NCBI RefSeq assembly: GCF_000276665.1
Contig: NW_004955465.1
Coordinates: 2,181,096-2,245,095 of the forward strand
Direction of reading: 5' to 3'
Source of the DNA: Chinchilla lanigera
Lineage: Eukaryota; Chordata; Mammalia; Rodentia; Chinchillidae
Length of the DNA stretch: 64,000 nucleotides
Position 1 is the first letter of the stretch, and every line of letters begins with the position of its first letter. A program made the position numbers and the translations under genes. The notes beneath the pieces were generated by a model. It worked only from the letters and a program-made list of their open reading frames with translations, searched no databases and had not been told where the DNA came from. Below, piece after piece: positions 46,451 through 57,385 of the stretch.

Positions 46451-46577
46451 CTTTAGTGCAAACACAAAGCACTAGAGGAGAAGGCATCTTTAATGGGAAG
46501 TTCTAGGGCACTGGCTCTGGGGAAAAGCTGAACAGACCATGTGTAGGTCCTGGGGCGGGACTAAAGAAAATTTATTG

Positions 46578-46710
46578 CTTGCTGTTCAAAGTGTGGTCTA
46601 TAGACCAACACCATCAACATACCCATTCCTCAAGAGTCTTAGAGAAATACAGGTTCCCAAACCCCTCTCAGACCTACTGAATCAAAATTTGTTCTTTAAC
46701 AAGCTTTTCA
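46578..46710 (+). mobile_element. MER5A-like hAT-Charlie MITE
   Basis: GTTCAAAGTGTGGTCTATAG, CAACACCATCAACATACCCA, CAGACCTACTGAATCAAAAT and TTTAACAAGCTTTT are MER5A words in order. Confidence 0.75.
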
Positions 46711-46715
46711 TCTTT

Positions 46716-46815
46716 CAATCCCTGTGACAAAATATCTGCAAAAATCAATTTAAAGGCAGAAAGGTTTCCTCTGGCTCACAGTTCCATGTGGCTCATGATC
46801 CACTTGGAGGAATGA
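46716..46815 (-). mobile_element. MaLR (MT/MTE-like) LTR fragment
   Basis: CCCTGTGACAAAATATCTGC, GCAGAAAGGTTTCCTCTGGC and TCACAGTTCCATGTGGCTCA match one end of the LTRs listed above. The remainder is missing. Confidence 0.55.
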
Positions 46816-48299
46816 ATTCAAGTATAACTATTTCAGAGCAGTTAATTTGGATACTCACTAATCTGGGCATTTTTGTGAATTCATTGGCATCATAAGGGAT
46901 CGTCTCTCTAATGCCTTGAGGTAGGTGAAGAAATGTAATCTTGAGCTGGACTCAGGTAAAAACAGACTGATTTTCAGATTTTTTTGCCCAAATAGTAGGC
47001 GTCTACACCAGAGTTAAAAACCCTCTCTGGGGCAGTCTGGTAACATTCTTGACTAATGATCTTGGGACAGAATGTCCCTGCTCTGGCATCATCAGGGAAG
47101 ACTTGAGACAGGGGAGGTGTGAAAAGGTACAGAATGTGATCCAGGGGAAGACATGCACAGTACAGGTCGCTGGGGAAGCCCCCGGGTACTTCCTGCACTT
47201 GTGCATCATGAGGAATATGCAGCCAAGAAGGGGTCCAGTGAAGAGCGCAATGCAGTCACAACTCCCGTGTCAAGGGCCACTAGTGACCATGGGCACAGTT
47301 GGCTTCCTATTGCCAAGAAAGACTCAGGGAGAATTGAAAAGCACTGGGCAACCCCAGCACTCACCACAGGAGGTTGCAAAAGATTTTCAAGAGAATAAGC
47401 ATCATTTATTTCCCTCTAGCCAGGCCCTGGACCTCTCAGGTTTCTATGTCAAGTCATGAAGTTGGGTAATAATGTAAATAAACCAACTTTTCAGTTGGGT
47501 AAATAATGTAATGACATCATGGAGGAAGGAAGAGGAAAGGAAATTAGATGACACAAATCTGTCTTTAAGAACTTCCTCAACCAAAGGTTTCAATTCTGGA
47601 CAATAAAATAAGCAACATCCTGGCACAGAAGAGATACCATAAGCCCCAAAAATAGCATTATTAACCGTGTCAGGCTTTTCAAGAAACCACTGACAAATCA
47701 GGATAAACAGCTTTCCAGTTAGGGGCTGACCATTCTAGTAGATAGGCACTAACAAAGACCCCATGTTTTAAGAGATATAAAATCCTAAATCCTCCATCCA
47801 CACAGAGTTGAAGAATTACATGGGCTAAAGAATATGTGACTATATGCCACTTCCAGATACAAGTGCCTTTGGAAAAAGGAACATTAAAATCTAATGTGAA
47901 ATGAGTATCAGGGAAACAGTATAGTCTTTGAGAGTTAATACTTTCGTAATGTAAACGGTTCCTATCTGGTGTACTTGTTCTATGAATGTCTTAAAGAAAC
48001 GGAAGCCAGTTCCTCCAGTGTTAAGGTACACATGGTACCACACCGGAGTACAATCTTGATATGTAGCTCTTGCTCGATTCCAAAACAACTCCTGGGCAGC
48101 CTACAGAGACCAAAGAAAGCACATGAACGTGCTACTCAGTTACATGTTTAACTCAGAACCACAAACTTCAAATGATCTTAATGCTACCAGGCAAGGATTC
48201 TGAATGAACAGGTCCTATTTCCTTTCCTACCATCTTGGATGTTTCTTTCCCACCTTTTTTCTCCTAAAACATTTGATCTCTCCTCCCTATCTCCCTAAG
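46816..48299. other. unassigned DNA with the longest open frame of the window
   Basis: A + frame of 136 codons (47049-47459) is open, but two other frames over the same bases are open too. The peptide shows no domain, signal or family motif. I see no splice or promoter support. At 47461-47513 GTTGGGTA(A)TAATGTAA occurs twice. Confidence 0.35.
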
Positions 48300-48839
48300 A
48301 TGATACCTTGCTTCGTATTTTATTTTTTAAAGTAGCATCTACTCAACTGCTGACATCTGTGCCCATCCACCCACTCTGCCTCCTTGGTGTGGCTACAGAT
48401 AAGCTGTCATTGCTGCCAACCAAGACCAACTGCAATACTTAAGCTATAGACCTCATTCCTGCTTGTTATGGCCAAGCTTGAGTCCTCTGTGCATCATGAC
48501 ACCCTCATTGTAGGATTCCTACCAGTATGTAGACCTGCTAGAACACCCCACTGATTCCACCATGCTTTGCCTGCAGCTCTCTCCCTGACCACTTGCTTCT
48601 TCTGCTTCTCTTGAGAGTAAAACATCTCAAAGGACTTTCAAAAGATTGACTTATTCTCATTATCTCCACTTCTTCCCCAAACACTCCTCTGACCAACTCT
48701 AATCGTATTTTTCCCCAGCATGGTATGTCACCTATCCTTACCAAGCTCACAGACACTTCATTATCATTAGATCTAAAAGTCGATTCTCAATCTTCACCCT
48801 ATTCATACTATCAGAGGTGTTAAAATATTTTCTTCATTG
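48300..48839. other. unassigned; may be an upstream part of the L2
   Basis: Composition continues smoothly into the L2 at 48840, but I cannot match specific segments. Confidence 0.35.
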
Positions 48840-49342
48840 ACTTCCAGAACTCATAGGTCTTCTCCTACCTTATGGAGAACTTACCAACCTCCCTGCTACT
48901 GCCTTCTCATCAGCTTTGTGTTTCAATCTTGGAATAACTCGAGCTCTTCTCTCTTGACCTACAGTCACTCTCCATGTGGTCTCATCCAATTTCACACCAC
49001 TAAGCATCTCCGCTGAATTTTGACCTTTTAAGTCCTCCTCCTTACTTTATACCTCTATTTGGACTTCAGCTAACAAATTGAACTTAATGTGTCTAAATTC
49101 AGATGCCAACCTACTTCTCAAATCTGTTCTTTTTCCCAATCTTCTAAAACAACAATGGAACTTTTTCAGTTGCTCAAGTCAAAAAGTTAGACCTGAGCTC
49201 TAATTTTTCTCTTTCTCTTAGGTCCCAACCCCCTCAATGTCTAATTATGCACTAAACTTCATACGCATTGTCTTAAATATATACCCTGAATGGATCTGAT
49301 GATTTCTTACCACTTTTATTATCCTTTTTAAAGTCATCATCA

Positions 49343-49516
49343 GCCAGGCGTGGTGGTGCATGCCTGTAATCCCAGCACTTGGGTGGCTGAGGCAAGAGGA
49401 TGGTTGCGAGTTTGAGACCACCCTGGGCTACAAAGTGAGCTCAAGGCCAGTCTTAACTGCATGGTGAGACCCTGTCTCAAAAAGACCAAAAAATAAAAAT
49501 AAAAATAAAAACAAAT
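49343..49516 (+). mobile_element. B1 SINE, sense, with 13-bp target duplication
   Basis: GCCAGGCGTGGTGGTGCATG, CCTGTAATCCCAGCACTTGG, GAGACCACCCTGGGCTACAA and the B1 internal repeat (AGCTCAAGGCCAGTC) are followed by ACCCTGTCTCAAAAAGACC and an (AAAAT)n tail. AAAGTCATCATCA flanks both sides exactly. Confidence 0.95.
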
Positions 49517-49642
49517 AAAGTCATCATCATTGACTGATTACCTTGATTATTTAATCACATATGATATGATCTAGCTCCTTTAATATTTGTACCCTTATTT
49601 CTCCATGGAGCAGCTAGACTGATCATTTAAAATATGAGTTCC

Positions 49643-49771
49643 AGGGCTGGGGATTTAGCTCAGCGGCACAGCACCTGTCTGGCAAGTGCAAGGTTGTGAG
49701 TTCAATTCCCGGTACCAGAAAAAAAAACAAAAACAAATAAATAAATAAATAAATAAAAATAAAAATAAAAT
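49643..49771 (+). mobile_element. young ID SINE, sense, with 14-bp target duplication
   Basis: GGGCTGGGGATTTAGCTCAG, CACCTGTCTGGCAAGTGCAA, GTGAGTTCAATTCCCGGTAC and an (AAAT)n tail. AAAATATGAGTTCC lies at 49629-49642 and 49772-49785. Confidence 0.95.
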
Positions 49772-49940
49772 AAAATATGAGTTCCTCTTCTGTTTAAAAC
49801 CCCCCTAATAGCCCAAATCTTTCAATAGCCAGCAAGGTCTCACATAACCTTCCTGCCGTGTCCCAACCCCACACCTGTCTGACTATATCCCCTGCTATGC
49901 TTGCACTGGGTTTCTCTGCTCCAGCCACAACCCCCAGGAG

Positions 49941-50902
49941 ATCCTCCTTGTGGTCCACACTTGCTATTCTGAAAAGCAAAGACTCAGGTAAATTAGGGAC
50001 TATCTATCATTTTTAAAATTTGCCAGTCAAATGAGTGACATGGGAGCTGTAGGAAAAAAGCAGCCGCCTTTGCCCATTTTGGCCATACCCCAAGGAAAAA
50101 GTCAAGACTGTCTCAAAGACTTCTTTTCAAGTGCACAACTGCTGCCAATTTTTGTGTCATTTATAGTTTCCTAACAGAATTAGTCTGAGATGAAATTGGC
50201 TTAATCCCCAGGCCTTTAACTTATCTATTGTTCCCAGTGGACCAACAACTAGCTCTTAAAATACCTTTTCAGTTTATCTTTAACCCAGAAGCAAGGACTT
50301 TTTTCCTGGTCTCTGGCTGGATCTCTGCTTCCTCAGCCTAACAAAAAGTCCACCCTGGGAGAGACCCCTCCTGTGGTCCTTTTTCCTCCGTGCTGCTAGA
50401 AGAATTTCAGGGGGAAAAAAAGCATGGCACCTCCTCACCCTCTGCAGCTCCACCCAGGAGGGCTTTCTCCTGAGATTCTGCTGCTAGGACCTGTGGTATT
50501 GCAATTTCCCTGGGAGCTGGGCACCTCTACTGCGCTCCTCCTTAATTAGCCTAGGGAGATTAATAGGTTAAAGGAGGCTGCCCTTCAGAACAATGCAAAA
50601 AAATTAACTAATCCCAACTACAGACCTCAGCACAGCAGAGAACGTGAGGTCTACCATTACAGAAGGCAATCACCACGGCACTGAGGGGCCGGTATCTCTA
50701 CACACAGGAAGAGGCTTCACCACAAAGTGGACAGCATCTCAGAATCATGTGTGCACAGTGTGTGTAAGCACAAGAAATATATATAAAATAAATGTAGCAT
50801 AAATAACATTTAATTTATTCTATGTGTTTTATTTTTATACATAGCATATTTGAATATATACATACATATGCATATACAATGTTTAGATACACTATCATTC
50901 AT
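49941..50902. other. unassigned DNA
   Basis: 50330-50540 is GC-richer but without recognisable feature. Confidence 0.4.
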
Positions 50903-50903
50903 A

Positions 50904-50953
<50 letters not shown>

Positions 50954-50973
50954 GTGTGTGTGTGTGTGTGTGT
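50903..50973. repeat. compound (TA)n(GA)n(GT)n microsatellite
   Basis: Three different dinucleotide runs abut without interruption, directly before the MaLR LTR. Confidence 0.95.
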
Positions 50974-50983
50974 GCGCACAATT

Positions 50984-51377
50984 TGTGGTAGAAATATATC
51001 CTGCCAAATTTCACATGTTGAAGTCCTTGAAATCCTAATCATTCCCATGACTGCTTTGGAGATAAACCCTTTATAATGGTAATTAAGATAAAATGAAGAC
51101 AGGAGGCTGGGTCCCAATCCACTGCCCCAGCATCCTTATAAGAGGAATCAGGACACAGACAACACACAGGGAAGATCATGTGAGGTCACTGAGAGAAGGA
51201 GCCTGCCTCCAAGCCCAGGGAAGAGACATTAGGAGAAACCAACTCTCCTAAAGTCTTCATCTTGGAATATTTTTCCTCCAAAATTGTGGAGATAAATTGT
51301 GAGGAGATAAACTTTCTTCTGTCTAAGCAACCAGTCTGTGTTACTTTGTTCTGGCAACCCAAGCAAATGAATACACA
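50984..51377 (+). mobile_element. solitary LTR, ERVL-MaLR (MLT/MST-like), full length
   Basis: From TGTGGTAGAAATATATCCTG to GCAAATGAATACACA, with TTGAAGTCCTTGAAATCCTA, CATCCTTATAAGAGGAATCA, GGACACAGACAACACACAGG, GAGATAAACTTTCTTCTGTC and AAGCAACCAGTCTGTGTTAC. The middle and end are those of a well-known mammalian MaLR LTR. No internal region. Confidence 0.8.
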
Positions 51378-52159
51378 GAAACACTTACATAATTACCCAC
51401 GTACGTGAGGTGGCCAAGCTTAGAAACCTAGGGGAACACACTTTCAAAAGATTAATTGTTATCCAAAAAATGATAAAGTAGTATTATCTCAGTGCCCAGA
51501 CTTTATAGTCCTCCTCTATAGGTACACACTCCTGCAAACAGCACGGCCTTATCCGTGCGCTGGGAGAAAGGAGAGAAAAGTAAAGACCAGTCTCCTGGTC
51601 TGCTGATAAGACTGGGAAACGGTGTAAGAGTGCTTCCAGAGTGGAGTGGGAGGGTGTCTCTCTCAGAGAATAACTTCTTCCTGTCGTTGGAATCCACAAC
51701 GTGACCCCCATGCAGGCTTCTCCTGTTTCTCCTGTTGGCTTCGAACTCGTCTGTCCTCTGGGGATGTTCATCCCAGACCTTCTCCAGGGCAGTCCCTGCT
51801 AGGAGGGAGGGTGAGGGAAGCTTATGCTTGCTTGAGGTGGTTAATGATTACCAAGAATTTGGAAATGTTTCCATCATTCTTATGCACAGAAACTGAGACA
51901 TAAAATCAGAAACAAAAACTTTGAGATGAAAGAGTGACTGAGAAGCAAAAGTGGAAAAGAAAATACAGCTTGACCAGTCCAATTCTGGGAAAGTTACAGC
52001 TTTGGTGGAAAAGATAAAGTTTCTGTGTTCTCCCACAGCAGGGAGCATAAATTAGAAGTTTCACTATTGCATGAAGTGAGGAAGTCAAAAAATAATTTTC
52101 GCGACTGACGTAAGGACTGACATACCACAACATCGCAAGACACAGAAAATGAAAGAAGG
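51378..52159. other. unassigned DNA
   Basis: Several overlapping frames of 60-95 codons on both strands, none with a motif. Confidence 0.4.
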
Positions 52160-52290
52160 GAATTCATATATTTTAAGGGCTTGTTCCATGTCAGGAACTT
52201 TCTACAGATTCCCTCACGTGATTTCTACTGTAATCATAGACAGCAGAATTCTTAGCCTTGTATTTTACATTAGGGGCTGAGGAGACGTTA
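52160..52290 (+). mobile_element. MIR SINE, sense
   Basis: TTGTTCCATGTCAGGAACTT, CCCTCACGTGATTTCTACTG and TATTTTACATTAGGGGCTGA fit the MIR body and core. Confidence 0.55.
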
Positions 52291-52379
52291 TGTACAGGCA
52301 TTGCTTCCTGAATGACACAACAGACATTCCCAGTCTTTTCCTCTCTTGCTGCCTTTTTCTGTACATGAACATCTGCTTT

Positions 52380-52590
52380 TCATGCCTTATTTGCAAATAG
52401 AGTGGCCTGACTATATGGCAAAGTTGTAGCTAATTTCTTACTCATTTTGTTTAACGTATGTCTCCCCTACTACATTGCCACCACCATTTGGACAATAACG
52501 TTGTTTTGTTTTACTAACTACACAAACAGCTCGACTAATACCTGGCTTGTAATAACCTTTTAATAAATATTTGATTAATTAATTAATTAA
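52380..52590 (+). mobile_element. L2 LINE 3' end, sense
   Basis: CGTATGTCTCCCCTACTACA, CTAATACCTGGCTTGTAATA and TTTTAATAAATATTTGATTA, followed by an (ATTA)n tail, match the L2 terminus. Confidence 0.7.
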
Positions 52591-52695
52591 TGGTATTTAA
52601 TTAATGGTAAATGACTTGGGATACAGAATTTGTTTCCCTACGTATGGGTCAGGCACCAGAGAAGTTATTTCTTTCTTTAAAATTGTTGAGAATAA

Positions 52696-52778
52696 GGGGC
52701 TGGGGATTTAGCTCAGTGGCAAAAGCTCCTACCTGGCAAGCTCAAGGTCGTGAGTTCGGTTCCCGGTACCGGAAAAAA

Positions 52779-52807
<29 letters not shown>
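52696..52807 (+). mobile_element. young ID SINE, sense, with 17-bp target duplication
   Basis: GGGGCTGGGGATTTAGCTCA, GTGAGTTCGGTTCCCGGTAC and an (AAAT)n tail. AAAATTGTTGAGAATAA lies at 52679-52695 and 52808-52824, exact. Confidence 0.95.
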
Positions 52808-52809
<2 letters not shown>

Positions 52810-52939
52810 AATTGTTGAGAATAAATAAGAAAATAAAAGAATTCATATTGAGCCTTCGAAATAGCTCCATTGTGTGATCTCTTGAAACCTCAAATTTCAA
52901 AGAAATTGAAAGGAAAATATCACATTAGACCCTAAAATG

Positions 52940-53105
52940 ATGTCAGCAAACTATGCCCCTTAGGTTAAACTCTGCTCTCCACCTGTTGTAGGTAAAGTTT
53001 TATCACAAACTTTTGTCACAGTCATGTGCATTCATTCACATAATGTCAGCTCTTGTGGGCCCCTCACAGTGTACAAGATTTACTATCTGCCATTCCTTTC
53101 ATCAG
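52940..53105 (+). mobile_element. hAT-type MER MITE fragment
   Basis: GTCAGCAAACTATGCCCCTT, GTAAAGTTTTATCACAAAC, CATGTGCATTCATTCACATA and AGATTTACTATCTGCCATTC match a common mammalian MITE beginning GTCAGCAAACTACGGCCC. Confidence 0.7.
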
Positions 53106-53301
53106 CTGTTGATTTAAGCAAATGACATGTGTTTTCCCTTGTTTTCAGGCAGAAGCGCTGTAGTGGCGAATGCTGCTCAGCTGTGCTGTTGCAAGGAACA
53201 CAGTGGAATGCTGGTCCCTGCCTCTGCCTTTGGATCCACACCTCATTCCAGGGGCCACACTTCCTGCAGATTCTTTGCCTCCATGGCTGAGCTGTAAGAC
53301 A

Positions 53302-53386
53302 GAAATCACCTATTGATTCCCTTCTTATGACACAGCTCTACCATTAAGCTGTAAAGTTATCAAGTGTTTAGCAAGCTCTCTGAGCT
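53302..53386. repeat. left arm of an 85-bp inverted repeat
   Basis: GAAATCACCTATTGATTCCC to GCAAGCTCTCTGAGCT. Its inverse is found at 53830-53914 with 82 of 85 positions equal. A 443-bp spacer separates the arms; the spacer holds a 14-bp perfect palindrome ACTTAAGCTTAAGT at 53403-53416. Confidence 0.95.
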
Positions 53387-53829
53387 GGTCTTCCAACAGG
53401 AGACTTAAGCTTAAGTACCTCATCACCTGGCCAAAGCTAGCCTGCAACTGCTCTGGAATCTTAGTGTCCCCATGCAAATGTTCCTCCTTTCTTCTTCCTT
53501 CACAGGAGTCAGATCTGCATCACTTTCTTGGGTTCTCCCTGCCATTGCCTTTTCCCTCCCATAACCTTCGGGGGTGTTTCCTCCTGGAAACCTCCATCAT
53601 GGCTTGTCTTCATGTCTGCAGCACAAGAGTTCTTGACCGCTAACCCTGGGAAGAAGTGATCCTTAGATCTAAACCAGCGAAAGATCTATGCTTTCCCGGC
53701 AGAGCTCTAATTCACTACTCCCCTAAGAAACCTACTTTGGCCTTCCTCCTCGAGCTCATTTACACGGTAAGGGATCCACAAAGCTGCTTATTCTCACAGC
53801 CCACATTCAGCTCACGTGTATACTCCACA
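53387..53829. other. 443-bp spacer of the inverted repeat
   Basis: No repeat family recognised. A 66-codon + frame (53656-53856) runs into the right arm and is not supported. Confidence 0.5.
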
Positions 53830-53914
53830 AGCTCACAGAGCTTGCTAAACACTTGATAACTTTACAGCTTAATGGTCGAGCTGTGTCATAAGAAGGGAGT
53901 CAATAGGTGATTTC
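53830..53914. repeat. right arm of the 85-bp inverted repeat
   Basis: AGCTCACAGAGCTTGCTAAA to AATAGGTGATTTC. Differences from the left arm are three single-base changes and no gaps. Confidence 0.95.
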
Positions 53915-53919
53915 ATCAA

Positions 53920-53985
53920 TGGGCAAACCCTAAAGGGTGTGCATGCACAAATATAAACCATGTAACCTCTACACACCTAGGCTAT

Positions 53986-54034
<49 letters not shown>

Positions 54035-54473
54035 TATTTTATTGCTCCTAGGGCCATGATGAACAAAACAACATTAAAGCAAACATAAGGGAAAATGATG
54101 CAATAGGAACCTGGAGTAAGCTGGAGAGGAATGCTGGCATCACACTGCAGACTGATTAACAGTAAACTATTGTTTGGAAGTATAAGTACAGTCTAAAATA
54201 ATGACAGAAAGTACAGCACAGGAAATAATAAGTCAGTACCATAATCATTTACATACTTATCAAGTCTTATGAACTGTATAATTGTATGTGCCATGCTGTG
54301 GTACCACTGATAGTACCGTTTGTTTGTTTTCCCCAGCATTACCACAAACATGTGAGTGATACTACAGCATGCTGACAGCCAGGCAATGGGAATTTTTCAG
54401 TTCCACCGTAACCCTATGGGAATGCTGTCTTTTGGGGCCAAAATGTCTGTCATTGACCAAAATGTTCCTATGT
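53920..54473 (+). mobile_element. TcMar-Tigger fossil (MER2-like) with (GT)n, cut by an ID
   Basis: CTCTACACACCTAGGCTATA, ATTTTATTGCTCCTAGGGCC, CTTATCAAGTCTTATGAACT, CAGCATTACCACAAACATGT and GGAATTTTTCAGTTCCACCG parallel the same Tigger family as 7500-8406. A (GT)n of about 42 bp lies at 53991-54032. Confidence 0.65.
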
Positions 54474-54567
54474 GGGCCGGGGATATAGCTCAGTGGCACA
54501 AGCACCTGCCTGGCAAGTGCAAGGTCCTGAGTTTGATTCCTGGTACCAAAAATAAAAAAAAAAAAAC
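54474..54567 (+). mobile_element. ID SINE, sense
   Basis: GGGCCGGGGATATAGCTCAG, GCACCTGCCTGGCAAGTGCA and GAGTTTGATTCCTGGTACCA, then an A-rich tail. No clear target duplication, so older than the copies at 52696 and 61724. Confidence 0.9.
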
Positions 54568-54843
54568 CAACAACAAAGTGAGTGTATTGGCTGGGTGAAT
54601 GGAATGGGATGGGTGGAAAAATATTTACTGAATATCTCAAATGGGACCACTTGTTTTAAGGCTTTGCTTTGTTTTCCATCCAGATGAAGAAGTGTTATGC
54701 ACGTGACAATGTACAAAAACAACTACCTGTGTCATCCAAAGTGCAATAACAGGGAAAAGTCTGGAGGTAGTAGGCTCAGTGAGGAGGTCACTGGATAGTA
54801 CTGCAATGACCTGATAAGAGCTTAAATCTGCTCATACAGTTGT
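54568..54843. other. short unassigned stretch
   Basis: Nothing recognised between the ID and the crossing inverted repeats. Confidence 0.5.
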
Positions 54844-55063
54844 TTTGAACCTGAAAGAAAAAGAGCAGCATTACTCGAGATGCGGTTGCTCCCTACCAGA
54901 TTCCATAACCCCTGCCTGCCGTTTCAGCTCTTCTTCTCAGCATCTTCATCTAGTGAAATGCTGCTCTTTTTCTTTCAGGTTCAAACCATTTGGGTCATCT
55001 TGCTCCTATACTGAGAAGAAGAGCTGACACGGCAGGCAGGGGTTATGGAGTCTGGTAGGGAGC
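54844..55063. repeat. two crossing inverted repeats (A-B-A'-B')
   Basis: A is 54844-54872 (TTTGAACCTGAAAGAAAAAG...) and A' is its exact 29-bp inverse at 54957-54985. B is 54888-54940 (GCTCCCTACCAGATTCCATA...) and B' is its inverse at 55011-55063, 51 of 53 equal. The pairs interleave, so they cannot form nested hairpins. Similarity also extends weakly through the A-B spacer (CGAGATGC against AGATGAAG and AGATGC). Confidence 0.95.
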
Positions 55064-55461
55064 ATCTGTAGGAAGCAGAGGATCATTCCAATGAAATCAT
55101 TTCCAAGTTGGCTCAGGCAGTGGACTTATCCCTTAGGAAGGGCTAATGGGGCCTGAGATAATCTTTAAAGTCATTCCACCAAGACAGGACGGTCAAAATG
55201 ATCAGATGTGAATCAGTTCTGTGATGGACAGTATGTAGTAAAACAAAAGTAAAATCAAGAGTCAGAGGTGGGAGGAGAAAAAAGTGATGACGAAGATATG
55301 AATAGTAAAAACGTGAAAATCAGCATGATGACATCATCCAGACAAGAGAAAAGAGAATTTCCAAAGAGAGTGAGTAGGCAGAGAACTCAAAGTTTGAACA
55401 ATGTGGATTATAGATTTGAGAGCAAGTGAGAGAAAGTAGATAAATAAAAACTCAACAGGAC
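55064..55461. other. unassigned DNA
   Basis: No feature recognised. Confidence 0.45.
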
Positions 55462-55515
55462 ATGGGGCCACCCTGGGCAGCTGAGGCAGGAGGATGGCAA
55501 TTTCAAACCCAGCCT
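55462..55515 (+). mobile_element. B1-like fragment
   Basis: GGGCCACCCTGGGCAGCTGA then GGCAGGAGGATGGCAATTTC and CCCAGCCTAGGTA look like a truncated B1. Confidence 0.5.
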
Positions 55516-55638
55516 AGGTATCTGTTAGTGTTGGTTTTCTTTTTCTTTGTCTTCAAAGAAAAGTAGACTGTCCATGCTCTCGGTAGAGATTAAAGCCTCC
55601 TGGAGGTAAGAGTTGGAGAGAATGAAGACAGGAAATGA

Positions 55639-55834
55639 CCAAGCCTGATGTGGCAGCACATGCCTGTAATCCCAGCTCTCTGGGGCACTGAGGCAGGAGT
55701 CACATGTCCGAGCCAACATGGGAAGTTTAGCAACTTAGCAAGACCCTGGGTGAAGACAAACAACAAAAAAGACTGAGAATGTAGCTCGGTGTGAAGGCCC
55801 TGCACTCAAGTACCGCAAGAACAAGAAAGAAAAG
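55639..55834 (+). mobile_element. B1-ID fusion SINE
   Basis: The B1 half has AAGCCTGATGTGGCAGCACA, TGCCTGTAATCCCAGCTCTC and GCAACTTAGCAAGACCCTGG. The ID half has GACTGAGAATGTAGCTCGGT and a degraded B box ending AAGTACCGC. Same architecture as 21422-21607 but with the B1 head intact. Confidence 0.8.
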
Positions 55835-57204
55835 ATGACTGAGGCATCAAATCCTGGAGGAGGTAGGATGGAAAAGGGCAGAGAATAGGAGCAAGGAGTC
55901 TAGTTTTGGAAAGAAAAATAAAACTACTGCTTCTGAAAGTCAGAAAGCAAAAATGAGGATGTTTAAAGAAAAATTGCCCAAGTAGCCCCTTCTCGTGGGA
56001 CCAGAACGGTAGTCAGTGCTACTCAGCGTCTGCACACCACTGCCAATTTATTTCCATGGTAGCCAACCCCGCAGTAAGCTCCGGCCTCCCCGAAGCCAAT
56101 CTCTCATCTCCACGTTCTTATTCAACCACACTGACACGGACTCAGATTGGTGTATCTTTCTTCTCTACATGAACACAATGTGCACCCTTGGTGAAGTAAC
56201 AGTGACTATGCAGCTAAGTCGTACATAACTATCCAGAGTAAAATGATATAAGTAAGAACTAAAGCAGTCATGTATGAATGCAGAAACTGTCCCGATTACC
56301 TCCAAGGAAGGAAACCGTCAAAGGCTGCAGGCACAGGGATTGCATCCCACCCATGTGGATGGAGCGCTTCTGAGAAAGTTGTTCATATTTGCTTCTCAAT
56401 GGTGATAGCAATAATATACCTCCTATGAACAGAGTGAGGCCATTAAAAACAGGCATTTTACTCAACAGTTCCACACACGCTTCAAATTACCACTGTGGAG
56501 TCCTGAAGCCACGCGTGGCGGCAGCTCATACATTGCTGGAGGTTTGCAGCGAGCCTGCCAAGATCTCTGTAACACCCTCTCTCACATAGGTATTTTGAGA
56601 AACATCATGTCTTTGATAATCTTTTCCTGACTCAGTTTCTCTTCACTTTACTTATTTCTTGGATTATTATTGTTTCACTGTTAAAGTCTTCCAGAGCGAT
56701 ACCCAGAAGGCTGCCAAGGAAAAGTGCTGACCCAACTGGCAGATTTTAACCCTGGGGACATGGGGACAGTGAGGAAGGGAAGAGCAGATGGGGGCTGGCA
56801 GGGCCGTCAGCAGGGGTTGGTACGGCAAGAAGAGACTGAAAGACTAAATTCTGCTCCTTTTGATCCCTTCTGGTGTTTCCAGTCAGTGAGGCTGTTGTAA
56901 TGAGTTCACATTTAGATTAAAGTGAGAGCTGCAATCTTTATTTCAAAAGCTCTGGCCAGTAATGATGTCTCCATTTGGAGGAGATGAAGTGGAACAAACT
57001 AGAGGTTAGGAATCAACACATTTGGGTTTGATTCCAAGCTCTGAGCATGTTCTCTGTCCTGACCGCAGGGCAGTGGATTTTACCAGGCAGGGGTTAAGCA
57101 AGCGAGAACACTGCCCTGGGCAAATCACATCAAGGCTGTGAAGTTCCCTGTCCTTAGCTCTCTGTAGAGAAGATAGAACTCAGTAAGGATTCTGATTATT
57201 TTTC
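55835..57204. other. unassigned DNA
   Basis: Nothing recognised. Short frames only. Confidence 0.45.
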
Positions 57205-57385
57205 TGCTGTGCATTAAAAGTAGCTGGGGTGCTTTTTAAAAGAAGTACCAACCTGTAGCCCCATCCCAAACCAACTGAATCAGGATCTCTCAAAGTGAGT
57301 GTTCGAGTACTTTTTTGTAATGCTTCAGTTAGTTCTAAATTGTAACCAGAGTCTATGGACTCTTTGTACCAACTCTTCAGCATTC
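57205..57385 (+). mobile_element. MER5A-like hAT-Charlie MITE
   Basis: GCTGGGGTGCTTTTTAAAAG, CCCATCCCAAACCAACTGAA, TCAGGATCTCTCAAAGTGAG match the MER5A body. Confidence 0.65.

Larger units (their letters stand above)
48840..49940 (+). mobile_element. L2 LINE, sense, broken by a B1 and an ID
   Basis: TTTTTCAGTTGCTCAAGTCA, GAGCAGCTAGACTGATCATT, CTTCTGTTTAAAACCCCCCT, AGCCAGCAAGGTCTCACATA and CTCTGCTCCAGCCACAACCC lie in L2 sense order. Two young SINEs are inserted. Confidence 0.6.

Noticed and set aside
47049..47459. Longest open frame (136 codons, + strand)
   Set aside because: Two further frames over the same bases are open, the peptide has no motif, and no promoter, splice or conservation evidence is visible.
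52696..52770. tRNA gene at ID-type sequences
   Set aside because: A and B boxes are there, but the A-rich tail, target duplications and multiple copies identify SINEs; no tRNA cloverleaf acceptor stem was evident.
54844..54985. microRNA precursor from the 29-bp A/A' stem
   Set aside because: The loop would be about 84 nt and the stem overlaps a competing B/B' pairing; not a typical pre-miRNA shape.
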